From assembly GCA_020536535.1 (NCBI GenBank), contig JAHLWZ010000517.1, positions 1 through 25,628 on the forward strand: a stretch of 25,628 nucleotides of DNA, in the 5' to 3' direction. The notes below the pieces were generated by a model that saw only the letters and a list, made by a program, of their open reading frames with translations, did not search any database and had not been told where the DNA came from. Below are positions 14,668-24,544 of this stretch, piece after piece. The first letter of the stretch is position 1. Every line of letters begins with the position of its first letter. A program made the position numbers and the translations under genes. This DNA is from Pelomyxa schiedti. Its lineage: Eukaryota; Evosea; Pelobiontida; Pelomyxidae.

Positions 14668-14808
14668 CCAGGGGAGATTGTTTGAAAAAGCCAAGCAGTG
14701 CCCTCATATCTTCTGACCAACAATTAAGCAATCTTTCTAAAGAATAAGACGGAATGCCATAACACTAGAAAAAGTAAAAACTTGGTGCACTCACCAGGGC
14801 CAACTGGT

Positions 14809-14861
14809 CTGGTGCAACTTGTCAGAGAAGAATCGGCTCATTCTCTGACAAGCTCCACCAG
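14809..14861 (+). repeat. Long hairpin upstream of the Rab-like gene
   Basis: A perfect 12-bp stem (14818-14829 with 14841-14852, CTTGTCAGAGAA and its complement) has an 11-nt loop. A further 6-bp stem (14809-14814 with 14856-14861) is stacked across a symmetric 3x3 internal loop. It ends 45 nt before the ATG at 14907, so it could sit in the 5' UTR or promoter. Function is unknown. Confidence 0.55.
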
Positions 14862-14906
14862 GCAAGAAAAGCCCCGAGTGTCGCCTGCAAAAAAAAAAAA
14901 AAACAA

Positions 14907-16347
14907 ATGGGGAACAACCAGCCACCATCACTCAAGAATATTGCTGACAGCAGTAACAGTGACAGGAACCATAATGGCACGGACACGGGAACCAGGAGGG
15001 CTGGCGGTAGTGGTAGTATTAAGAACAAGCCGTTGATAACTTGTAGTGGGGTTGTTGAGCCGTGGGACGGTCGTGGTGACGTGTACGACAAGTTGGTACT
15101 CATCGGCGAGACATGCACCGGCGCAAAAACATCACTCGTTAACAGGTTAATAAAATCGAGCCATCCAATTAGTATTTCTTCATTGTGGGTGGGGGCTATT
15201 GCTATTTCTTTTGTTTTGTATTTTCTTTGGGTTGTGGTGATGTATTAGTTAGGTTCACAAGGGACGCGTTTATAGAACCAACTGAATCGACCATAGGGGC
15301 TGCTTTTCAGGTACACTCTGGCCGTCACTCTTTGCCAGGGTATAGTCCCTTCATTACCAACTGCTATCTTCGTAATTACGGACCTTGTAATTTCCCACAG
15401 AGGCAGGATCAGGCTGGAACTGTGGGACACTGCAGGTTGGTTTCTTCCCCTCGCTGCAATGAGTTAAATGTATGCACTCAGGTCAAGAGAGGCAAGTTTT
15501 TTTTGTTTTTTCACGGTCATATTTCCCCCAAGATTTGATTCTCTCACGCCAATGTATATCCGCGGATCAGTTGTGGCTATTGTGGGGTATTTTTTCCTGT
15601 CCAAACTTTGAAAAAAAAAGAGTCACCCTGATAGTTACGAGATAACAAACGCCGAGACATTGAAGAGAGCTGAGGTGTGGCTCTCACGGGTAATTCTTCA
15701 TTCCACTTTCCTGAATTCAGTTCCACGAGCTTTTAGATGGTAGAACGGCATGCACAATGCCATACGGTGATACTAGTTGGAAATAAACTAGATTTGGCAA
15801 ATCGCAGATTAGTACCGAAAGCCGCTGCAGAAGAGGTAGCAAAGCAATACAGTATGTTTCTTCGTCTCTTCCGGATTTCCTAATGCGTCACACAGAATTC
15901 TTTTTCATTGAAACAAGCTGCAAAACAGGACAGAATGTCCGCGAAGCATTTTCCGTTGCCGTACTTCTAGCCATGCTACACGACTGCTCCTCACGATTCC
16001 TAGCATGCCGCGAGTCACCAAAGTGGTGCACCGACTTCCGCAAGCACATATACAAGTTACACACCAATCCTGAAACAGGCTACCCGGTATTTGGCACCGT
16101 AGTCGAACCAGAATACCTTATGATGTGGCTAGAATGGTATCACATACACCACTTACTGATTCCGTTCCTGTGCACCCGGCATGCCAGTATTCTACCCACA
16201 TTCACACGCAGGGACATATTATCGTGGGTGTATCCATGGGCCCTACCCTGGCTATCTCACCTCAGGAAATTGGGCCTTATTGATCCATCACCACCTCAGT
16301 TACAGCCTCTGTTCATACATTTGGCCATGGGACTAATTCACCTATGA
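14907..16347 (+). CDS. Rab5-like small GTPase with N-terminal Met-Gly and long C-terminal extension
   Basis: Supported exons are 14907-15145, 15253-15310, one ending at 15435, 15482-15491, 15533-15586, 15635-15689, 15737-15851 and 15896-16347. After about 60 N-terminal residues come the P-loop GETCTGAKTSL (G67-T75, an Ala inserted before Lys), switch I ESTIGAAF (the Rab5/Rab21/Rab22 signature), WDTAGQERF, GNKLDL and ETSCKTG. These are the five G motifs of an endosomal Rab. QER is encoded by a 10-nt exon flanked by a GT-AG and a GC-AG intron. The junction between 15310 and about 15402 is unresolved: the only phase-compatible acceptor gives a 28-nt intron and an insertion of about 20 residues. 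About 125 residues follow the G domain, with no terminal cysteines for prenylation. The protein begins MGNNQPPS, so N-myristoylation, as in plant ARA6, is possible. Confidence 0.85.
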
Positions 16348-16733
16348 CGATTCAGTGAGCAGATGAAAATCCCCCCACGTCATCACTTGTGATTTATGAA
16401 CACCAGTCACACCTGTGAGTTACAGTACTTTTTTTTTTTTTACAAAATAACTAACCCAACGGAGGAAAATCTTCTGACCACAACACCTTGAAGTCCATCT
16501 ACGTGATTGGCGATAGCTAATGACTTATGTGCTTTGATGTTGTTGTGCTCAGGAAACACCTAACCTGGGCCCATCGTGCTGATACGGAAATAACATAACT
16601 ACCAATAGAGATGGTCTCGGATCCTCCCTCAGGTGAGGGGTTTCAGCTATTTAAAGAGCTTCTGATTGCTTCTTTCGAGAATCACAAAACAAAAACAAAA
16701 TCAAAGAACACAAAAAAGGGGACGTAGGCGGAG
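16348..16733. other. Intergenic region between the Rab-like gene and beta-adaptin
   Basis: 386 bp without a gene. It has a 13-nt T run ending near 16441 and a TATTTAAA motif near 16650, about 85 bp before the beta-adaptin ATG, which could be a promoter element. Nothing else is recognised. Confidence 0.4.
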
Positions 16734-19700
16734 ATGTCGGGTGCCAAATACTTCACGACAACAAAAAAAGGTACGTGTATTAACACCGGTCTCTCTTAAA
16801 CGGATCTAACACGGCCGGCCGTTGAACAACTTTTTTTTTTTTTCCCTTTTCGTTTTGACATCGTTTCCCGGACGCCACTCTAGCTGCGTTAACATTTCGT
16901 AAATTAAGTACAAGAATAAAATTAACCAGTACACTAAAGGTGAGATCCATGACTTGAAGGAGGACCTCAACAGTGGTCGGGAAGATCGCAAGGTGGACGC
17001 CGTCAAGAGGATTATTGCCGCTATGACCGAGGGAAAGGACGTCAGCGTGCTATTCACGGATGTCGTCAACTGCATGCAGACTCGCAATGTAGAGCTGAAA
17101 AAACTCGTCTATCTGTACGTTATGAACTACGCAAAAAGCCAACCGGACAGGGCCATCCTTGCCGTTAACACTTTCCAGAGGGTTTGTAACTGTACATGTA
17201 TTGTGTATTGGCGTGAGTGAACGTTTATATTGTAAAAATTCCACTGTTCACTTGCCATTACATGACCAACATTACAGGATGCCTCTGATCCAAATCCTCT
17301 CATTCGAGCCCTTGCTGTAAGAACTATGGGGTGTATCAGAGTTGACAGAATTGTAGAATACCTCACACAACCACTTTCTCTGTGCCTTAAGGTTCACCAA
17401 TTTCCACGAACTGTATTCCTCTAACCAACCTAAGGATTCGGATCCTTACGTACGAAAAACAGCAGCTGTCTGTGTTGCCAAATTGTTTGATATCAACCCA
17501 GAACTGGTTGTTGCTCAAGGTTTCTTGGATCAGCTCAAGGTAAGCTGCACATGGAAAAAGATAAATTGTGATGCGTTATAGGAACTCATTGCCGATCCTA
17601 ATCCAATGGTTATCGCAAATGCAGTTGCCGCTTTAACTGAAATCTCGGAAGTGAGCAAAACGGATGTATTCAAGATTGATGCAACCAATCTTCTCAAATT
17701 ACTTGCTGCCCTTAATGAATGCACCGAGTAAGTTAGTACTTGCGGATATCAGAAAGGATTAATAAAACTTCAGATGGGGGCAAGTCTTCCTGCTCGATTC
17801 CCTCGCCAAGTATACCCCACGCGATGCACATGAAGCAGAGATGATATGCGAACGTGTCACTCCACGCCTCAACCATACCAACAGCAGTGTTGTTCTTAGC
17901 GCTGTGAAAGTTGTAATGCTCATGATTGATCACATGTCGGCGCCCGATGTTGTATCAGCTCTCTGCCGAAAACTCTCTCCGCCTCTTGGTGTGTAATTTT
18001 TACCTCGTTCTCCCACTAAGAATGCGCAGTTACACTGCTTTCTGGAGCAAAGCAGCCGGAGATACATTATGTGGCCCTTCGTAACATTAATATCATCATC
18101 CAAAAACGACCTGAGATTTTGCAGAACGATGTCCGAGTGAGTACCCAATTTTAGTAATTACCTCTTTATTTAATGGAATAAGGTATTTGTATGCAAATAC
18201 AACGACCCGATTTACGTAAAAATGGAGAAACTTGACATCATGATTATGCTAGCATCTGAAAGAAATATCGATCAAATTTTACCTGAGTTCAAGGAATATG
18301 CGACAATGGTTGATGTGGAGTTCGTAAGAAAGAGTGTTAGAGCTATTGGAAGGTGTGCCATAAAGCTTGAGCCTTGCGCCGACAGATGCATACAGGTGTG
18401 CATTATCCCAGGAACCTAATTAGTGACGTGTTGTAGGCCCTGTTGGATTTAATCCAAACTAAAGTTAACTATGTTGTGCAAGAGGCTGTAATCGTTATAA
18501 AGGTTTGTTTTGTTTTTCCGTTGTATTTATTTGTGACTTCTCTTCAAGGACATCTTCCGGAAATATCCCAACAGATATGAAGGCATCATTGCTACTTTGT
18601 GTGAGAATCTCGATTCACTCGATGAGCCAGAAGCCAAGGCATCAATGGTGTGGATTATTGGTGAATATGCTGAAAGAATCGATAATGCGGACCAGGTCGT
18701 TTCCATGTATTAATTTTTAGATCTGACCGACGATCTACAGCTACTTGCTGCTTTCACGGATTCATTTGCTGACGAAACACCTCAAGTTCAACTGCAACTC
18801 CTTACTGCCACTGTAAAGTTGTTCTTAAGAAGACCCAAGACAACTCAAGAGATGGTTCAACGTGTATTGAACACAGCAACACAGGTTCAAATTTCCCAAA
18901 TGCTTACACAAGCGCTGAGATACCTCCTTTGTAGAGTGACAACCCTGACCTTCGCGATCGAGGATTTGTATATTGGCGGCTTCTCTCAACAGATCCCGAG
19001 GCTGCCAAAGGGGTTATACTTTCTGAGAAGCCCCGTATCAATGATACCACTGTGTCTTTGCACGAGCCACTGCTGAGTGAGCTGATGGGTCACATTGCAA
19101 CCTTGGCGTCTGTGTATCACAAACCACCCGAGGCTTTCGTGTCGAAATCGAGAGCACAAGTATGCGCCACTGATTTCTTCACGATTAACTAACCACTTCC
19201 CAGGCAAAGCCCTTCAAGCTGCATGAAGACGATGACGAAGAGCAGGAGTATGACACTACACCAGAACAACCAGTGGTTACACAGGGAACAGGAACAACAC
19301 CAAGCACAGGCTCAAGCACAACCACAACACAAACAGCACCCGTGTCCGGGGCGAAGTCTGTCTTAGATCTCCTGGATCTAGGAACAACATCAACCCCCTC
19401 TACTCCTACGCCAGTCACTCAAGTACCACCCAAATCAACATCCCTGCTGGAGAATGAGTTTTTCTCACAAGCAGCACAACCAGTAAACCTCTGCTTCGTT
19501 TTTTTTTTCCCCGTAATCTTACCATTATCTCAGGTTGTTGTAAAGGAAGTCATCTTGCCGGCCGCAAAAGCAGGAGGAATGGAGCTGAAGGGTGCCTTTA
19601 CTCGCCGAGATAAGCAAGTTTTCCTGGATCTCACTGTTGTAAACGTTTCATCCACGGTGGCAATCTCTCAGCTAGCCGTTCAATTCAATAAAAATAGGTT

Positions 19701-20498
19701 TGCCTCCAGTAATCCAATCTTCACTCCGGTTAATTTATTCTTAGTTTTGGATTGACACCAGCGGCCCAGCCGGCAATGCCAACAACTGCTTTCTTAGGAC
19801 AGTCTGTTGATGTCTCCCTCCCAATTGCATTCAACGGACCTACCACCCCTCCTCCATGTAATTATCTCGATTTTATAAACGATTCGTTTAACAAAACAAC
19901 AGTGTCAAATAGCATACAAGTTGCGATCAAGAACAACGCCAACGTGGTGTATTACTTCGTACTGGAAGTACCTATTTCTGTTCTCCTTGTGGAAACGGGA
20001 ACAGTGGATCAGAACGCCTTCGTTGGAGCATGGAGACAAATACCAAACTCATCCGAGGTAATTTTACTCCCCCGCTCCGGCTTTCCCCCATACTAATCGC
20101 CACACCAGGTTGTTCGCCAGCTACCAATGCCACCCCAGCCCAACTGGTTCTCCGCCATCATGCCAGCAAAGTTCCGCGCTTCCAATATCTTCGAAGTCGC
20201 GCGTTTCAAGATGGAAAATGACGTAAGCTTCCCACCCACTCTTCCAATACGAACCACCCAAACCGCAAACCACAAAAAAAACCAACGCAAACCATAACCT
20301 ACCCATTCTCAAACCGCTAACACAACAATGACTACACAGGATATGATGTACCTCTCCATGAGACTAGTCGACGGCACCATCGTGTTCATGGAATGCACAG
20401 CCACGCCGGGAGCCACGTCGTGCACCGTGTCCGTGCGCTCCACAAACGCTGCCGCAGCCCAGCTCGTCGCTGCCTCTCTCATGAATCTCCTGAGATAA
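16734..20498 (+). CDS. ap1b1: Beta-adaptin, large subunit of AP-1/AP-2 clathrin adaptor (914 aa)
   Basis: Eighteen exons join in frame: 16734-16770, 16940-17181, 17278-17391, 17435-17539, 17582-17727, 17774-17988, 18030-18136, 18183-18395, 18437-18502, 18549-18695, 18741-18884, 18935-19159, 19204-19482, 19534-19697, 19745-19857, 19903-20057, 20109-20222 and 20340-20498. The trunk carries the family signatures [42 protein letters not shown] and VYHKPP. A Thr/Pro/Gln-rich hinge contains DLLDLG, a clathrin-box-like motif. The C-terminal ear includes NKNSFGLTPA. Length matches the family (about 940 aa in animals). The protein forms the adaptor core at the trans-Golgi/endosome or plasma membrane and recruits clathrin. 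Introns are mostly 41-51 nt with CTAAC-like branch sites; those at 19483-19533 and 19858-19902 are stop-free multiples of three. AP-1 and AP-2 beta cannot be told apart here, and one beta may serve both. Confidence 0.96.
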
Positions 20499-20571
20499 AA
20501 ACACCCCCACTTTGTTTTTTCGTTTTTGAGTTTGAACTGAATTGTTTTCTTCTTGGAAACTGAAAACAAAA

Positions 20572-22304
20572 ATGATGATTGGGAAGGGGAGTTTGACGCC
20601 GGGAGGCAGTAGTTGCCTGCGAGGGTTTTGGGGTGTGACAGGTGGCATCTCGGCTGTCATTTTGCAAAATAAACGGGCGAGGGCGACGCGTGCATTGGCC
20701 GAGGATAGTAAACGCGGTGTGACGAAGACAGTGGAAGATGTGGAGGCAACGAGGGCACTGTATAGTGCGTAGAGGGCAGTTGGGTTTTTGGCTTAAAGGC
20801 ACTTATGAATCCACACATTAGAGGGCAAAGTCAGAGAGCACAGTGCGTTTGAGAAGATACCGTACCAGCATTACGATTACTCCCGGGTTGGCAATGCTTG
20901 TTGTGAGAATGTCATTGGGTTGGTTTCAACAACAATTATCCTCATTTTTTTAATTGGGGAAATAATCGCCACTTACAGGTACGTACCCGTTCCGGTTGGG
21001 CTTGCAGGCCCACTTATTGTTGATGGTGTGGAACACTTTATCCCTCTTGCTACTACTGAGGGAGCACTTGTTGCCAGCACTAATAGGGGCTGCAAGGCTC
21101 TATCTGCTTCTGGTATCACTATGTTATTTCAATATTTGTTAACAAGAAAAAATAAATTACCAGGTGGTGTGTCAACAGCATTGCTTCAGGACGGAATTTC
21201 GAGAGCACCAGTTGTGGAGATGGATTCCTTGGAGTCTGCAGTGAGATTGAAAAGTTGGGTTGCTGATAATATGGACTTACTTAGAAAAGCTGTTGGAAAG
21301 ACATCTCAGTACATACATCTATCAACTGCAAGTCTAGTAAAGATCGCGCTAGTTCTCAGTACTTGTAGGTTCACACAACTGTCGCAGGGCGGCTGGTGTA
21401 TCTACGATTTGTCTGCACAACTGGCGATGCCATGGGGATGAACATGATATCTCATGGCGTTGAAGAGGCACTTAAACTGCTACAATCCGAATTTCCTCGC
21501 TTGAGAGTATTGGCGTATGGACTTGTTGCCTTACTGTAACACTAAACAAATACAGAGTGAGTGGAAATATGTGCACAGACAAGAAACCTGCCGCAATTAA
21601 CCTCATCCAAGGAAGAGGTAAGAGTGTAGTGGCAGAGGCGACAATCTCTTCTGCGGTGTGTCGATCAATCCTAAAGAGCCGGCCTCAGGTATTCATACGT
21701 CATCATACCACCTCACTGAGATGCTTTCCAGGATATGGTCCGATTGAACGTGGCCAAGAATATGATTGGTTCTGCTCTGGCTGGAGCCTTGGGTGGTAAC
21801 AACGCACATGCCGCAAATATCGTCGCTGCAATTTTTCTTGCCACTGGTCAGGACTGTGCACATGTTGTTGATAGTAGCTGTTGCCTGACCCAAGTAGACC
21901 TTTGGCACCCATCCGCAAGCGAAGACACTCCTCAAGAGACCACGCAAGAGTCAGACCCCGGCTTGCTGGTATCCTGCACAATGCCATCCCTTGAAGTTGG
22001 CGTGGTTGGAGGAGGCACACAACTGGCTGCCCAGGTACATCTTTTATTGAGAAAATCTTTTCCTCACTTCTTCTAGTCAGGATGCCTCGAACTCTTGGGC
22101 GTGATGAAAGGAAAAACAGGATATGCCGAGCGATCACGAGCCTTGGCTCGACTGGTATACCTTCCTTAATTATACGTCTAGTAACATCACAAACATGCTA
22201 AGATTTGTGCATCTGTTCTGGCTGGGGAGTTGTCCCTTCTTGCTGCACTTACCTCAGGTGACCTAGTGAAAAGCCATCTCCGGCTGAACAGGCATAAACC
22301 ATGA
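20572..22304 (+). CDS. HMGR: HMG-CoA reductase, class I catalytic domain (452 aa)
   Basis: Nine exons: 20572-20764, 20822-20918, 20979-21112, 21164-21336, 21369-21514, 21556-21688, 21732-22034, 22077-22154 and 22203-22304. It reduces HMG-CoA to mevalonate with NADPH. The motifs run in order: ENVIG then [19 protein letters not shown] (Glu124), [18 protein letters not shown] (Lys pair 257-258), NAHAAN, GQDCAH (Asp333), GGGTQLAAQ and [10 protein letters not shown] (His444). All catalytic residues are present. The DKK segment and overall pattern indicate class I. The N-terminus is only about 95 residues before the catalytic core, without the multi-pass membrane region of animal or fungal enzymes; one weak hydrophobic patch lies at residues 17-31. 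The intron 21337-21368 would be only 32 nt, so the exon 4/5 join is less certain. The final serine that animals phosphorylate (HNRSK) is not kept. Confidence 0.93.
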
Positions 22305-22456
22305 GAAAACGAGCGAGCCAGGACCGGCACTTGGGGTTTCACCAGCTTCTTCGTTGAGAATTGTTGTTTTTTCCTGTTTATTACAAGATCCCACACAGAA
22401 ATTTTTAAAAAAAGTCTGGATTTGGTAAAACGGTTTTTCTTTGTTATGCTCATTTT

Positions 22457-23309
22457 CTATGGTATCATGGTTGCATTGCACCAGCCAGACTTGAGTGTCC
22501 AATTCACAATATACAGGCCCGTTGTTGTGCGGATGTAGTACCAGTACATGCCACCATCTCTGTTGTAACACACGGTTGGAGACACTGTTGTGGTATCAAA
22601 CACCTTGCCCCGATACGAAACGCACGTACCGTGCCCTGGCTTCCACGCTAGAAATTAAGGTCAGGCAAACTCTAGTTCCGACATACCTAACTTGGGGGGG
22701 AAGAAAGAAGTCACACACTGAAGTCAAGCACGGTCCCATTATTGGTTTGCGTAAATACAGTTGGAGAATTCTGAACAGCGTGGAGGATTGTCTTTCCGGA
22801 CTGTATGGAACACATGTAGTTAGACACTTTTCAAAATACAGTTCTAATATTGTCAAGCTTTTTGATTAGACAGCCATAAACATATATATAGTAATGAAGA
22901 TATTTAATCTCAAATGGAATAAGAGTATATATCCGATTAGAGAAGATACCTTGAAGCAGTGGTACTTCTCGCCGGTCCATATGTACACCCAGCCGTCATG
23001 GGCGCTGAACACGGTGGGGCTTATCTCCTCCCTGGGGTACGACTTGCCTCCGTAGCACACGTGGGCGGGTGTTACGCTGAACATCGTGGACAGCTTCTCC
23101 TGCTTGAACGTGCCGCACGGCGCCACGGGCCCCCCCCCCTCGCAGCGCAACCTCGGGCACATCCCCCGTCGACGACCCTTTACCGCACTTTCCAGCAGAA
23201 TAGGGTCAAGTCTCTGGTCAAACTCCATCACCCCACAGAGTGTGGCGTCGCCCATGATCCTGACAGAATTCGTGAACAGATCTAGGGCAGATGCCTCCCG
23301 GGTGTACAT
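22457..23309 (-). CDS. Unrecognised cysteine-containing protein, 5' end missing at the junction
   Basis: Three minus-strand exons join in phase: 23309 (or further upstream) to 22950, 22800-22719 and 22647-22457. The introns 22949-22801 (GTATCT donor) and 22718-22648 (branch-like CTGACC before TTTCTAG) support a real eukaryotic gene. The protein has spaced Cys (TLCGVMEF, RGMCPRLRC, VAPCGTF, AHVCYGG, GTCVSYRG) and aromatic-rich, beta-looking stretches (DGWVYIWTGEKYHCF, GGMYWYYIRT), ending SGWCNATMIP. N-glycosylation sequons (NNGT, NWT, NAT) and paired Cys would suit a secreted or surface protein, but no signal peptide is visible. The open frame starts after a stop near 23348 and enters archaeal-like sequence, so the first exon is probably lost. 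Family unknown. It converges with HMG-CoA reductase, 152 bp apart. Confidence 0.6.
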
Positions 23310-23400
23310 GCACAAAACAAGTATTTTCGAATTAATAAATATGAACTATCGGGAGGATAGGAGCTGAAATGAAAAAGACGACTAGATGAGAGATAATCCC
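23310..23400. other. Eukaryote-archaeon sequence junction
   Basis: To the left lie intron-bearing genes. To the right composition becomes GC-rich, introns vanish, and archaeal-type genes and a tRNA follow. The exact point cannot be read; it lies between the incomplete minus-strand gene and the ATPase remnant. Confidence 0.6.
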
Positions 23401-23700
23401 GAGGATCGCAATGAACCAGCCCGCCCCGTTGATGCCCCCCTGCTCTTTTGCCGGCCTACAGGAAAAACCGGAGTATCATGCGATATTGCATGGTTGATAA
23501 ATCGGGAATTGTCCCCTTTCCAAAACCCAGGTTTTCGGTAATCCCCAAAAATGCTTTCACATCGGCAACATGGATCGCGTTCTCGGGGGTCGTCCCGGTT
23601 TTATCCGAACACTGGATATCCAACCCCGCCATCTCCTCGATCGCGGAGAGCCTGTTGACGATCCCCAGGAGGGAGGGAGGGAGGTGCCACTCCAAAGCGG
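23332..23700 (-). pseudogene. Remnant of a P3A-type (H+-transporting) P-type ATPase
   Basis: The minus strand encodes RLSAIEEMAGLDIQCSDKTGT, written here as RLSAIEEMAG followed by CSDKTGT, the phosphorylation-site signature of P-type ATPases. The RLSAIEE context is typical of the plasma-membrane H+-ATPase (P3A) subfamily, which also occurs in methanogens. The essential Leu-Thr after DKTGT is lost (TPEN follows). VADVKAF is still recognisable, then homology fades to a stop at 23456. A hydrophobic stretch in another frame (WFIAILGIISHLVVFFISA) continues to a stop at 23332. Most of the normal protein of about 800 residues is absent, so this is a deleted, frameshifted pseudogene. Confidence 0.7.
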
Positions 23701-23761
23701 GAGAGGAGGCGCCTCCTCCGTTTTCTGTGTGCGGGTAAAGGGTCGGAGGGGTACCTGTCAC

Positions 23762-24027
23762 TTTCTAGGGCGGGGGAGATGTCCGGCATCTGACCGGGGC
23801 CCCTCGCTTTTTTCCGGTAGCCGCGGGAACAAAGGTTTGACGGACGATCGCGCCTGGGTTAATGGAATGAGACAAGGGAACCGGTACGGAAGGGAGGTTT
23901 GAATCTGCAAGGACAACCAGAGATTTCAGAATAATAGTTCACTCCTGCGAACCGGAAGGCCGATCTTCTGGGGGAGTCAGAGACAAATGCAAAAGTGTTC
24001 GGCTGGGAAGAAATGTACCAGATAAAG
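23762..24027. other. Archaeal-like intergenic region
   Basis: GC-rich sequence between the ATPase remnant and the tRNA. Both strands have short open frames but none with recognisable content. It may contain further decayed coding sequence. Confidence 0.4.
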
Positions 24028-24099
24028 AGCCGCCGGGGGGAATTGAACCCCCGACCTGCTGATTACGAATCAGCCGCTATGCCGCTAAGCCACGGCGGC
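24028..24099 (-). tRNA. trnT: tRNA-Thr (anticodon CGT)
   Basis: The minus strand folds as a full cloverleaf: acceptor stem GCCGCCG/CGGCGGC, anticodon stem GCTGA/TCAGC around loop TTCGTAA (anticodon CGT, reading ACG), and T-arm GGGGG TTCAATT CCCCC. The discriminator base is U. There is no intron and no encoded CCA. Absence of CCA and the neighbouring genes fit an archaeal tRNA. Confidence 0.93.
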
Positions 24100-24130
24100 G
24101 CAATACCTCACAATATCCAACCTCAATCCT

Positions 24131-24138
24131 ATTAAAAG
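24131..24138 (-). promoter_or_regulatory. Possible archaeal TATA box for tRNA-Thr
   Basis: TTTTAATA on the minus strand is centred about 35 bp upstream of the mature tRNA 5' end, where an archaeal TATA/BRE element would be expected if the leader is short. Confidence 0.4.
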
Positions 24139-24161
24139 TAGTGAAGAAAAGGAGCCATGAA

Positions 24162-24458
24162 TTATGAATAGCCGCTGAGGGTGGTGACATTCTCTTTGCC
24201 CTGTTGTTCCTTGGGTGCCGAGACCTGCCCGAACTTTTGCTCATAATCGTTCATGGTCTTGGTCAGCACCGCGAGCAGGTTCTTTGCATGGGTGGGGGTT
24301 ATGGAGACGATCGCTTTTGCCCGCGCCTGGTTGACCTGTGGGAGCTGGTGAAGAAAGAGGAAGGTGAACTCGTCTTCCTTGTAGGCAATCTGGATCATAT
24401 TACTGTATACGGGATCGAGGGTCTGGGGAATATTGACCGCAATTTCCTGATTTGTCAT
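24162..24458 (-). CDS. DUF3467 family protein (98 aa)
   Basis: A small intron-free gene starting MTNQEIAVNIPQTLDPVYSN. It shows the pattern of DUF3467 proteins of archaea and bacteria: DPVYSNMIQI near the N-terminus, a hydrophobic strand with FLFLHQLP, the central SITPTHAKNLLAVL, and YEQKFGQV near the C-terminus. Length is normal for the family. The function of the family is not established. No Shine-Dalgarno sequence precedes the ATG, but a TATA-like box lies 27 bp upstream, which suggests a leaderless transcript. It is divergent from the Cas4-like gene, 86 bp apart. Confidence 0.85.
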   Translation of the reverse strand: MTNQEIAVNIPQTLDPVYSNMIQIAYKEDEFTFLFLHQLPQVNQARAKAIVSITPTHAKNLLAVLTKTMNDYEQKFGQVSAPKEQQGKENVTTLSGYS

Positions 24459-24485
24459 GAGGAGAAGATAGGCCTTTCTGGTATG

Positions 24486-24493
24486 AATATATT
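24486..24493 (-). promoter_or_regulatory. Archaeal TATA box for the DUF3467 gene
   Basis: AATATATT on the minus strand ends 27 bp before the ATG at 24458. Archaeal TATA boxes lie about 25-30 bp before the transcription start, so transcription would begin at or next to the start codon. Confidence 0.5.
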
Positions 24494-24544
24494 GGTCAGT
24501 TCTCCAGCCGGGTTTTTCCTGCCCTTCCCGTAAGTATAATCCGA

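Noticed and set aside
15311-15338. A 28-nt intron in the Rab-like gene.
   Set aside because: It is the only phase-compatible acceptor but is far shorter than any other intron here and leaves an odd insertion, so the junction is left unresolved.
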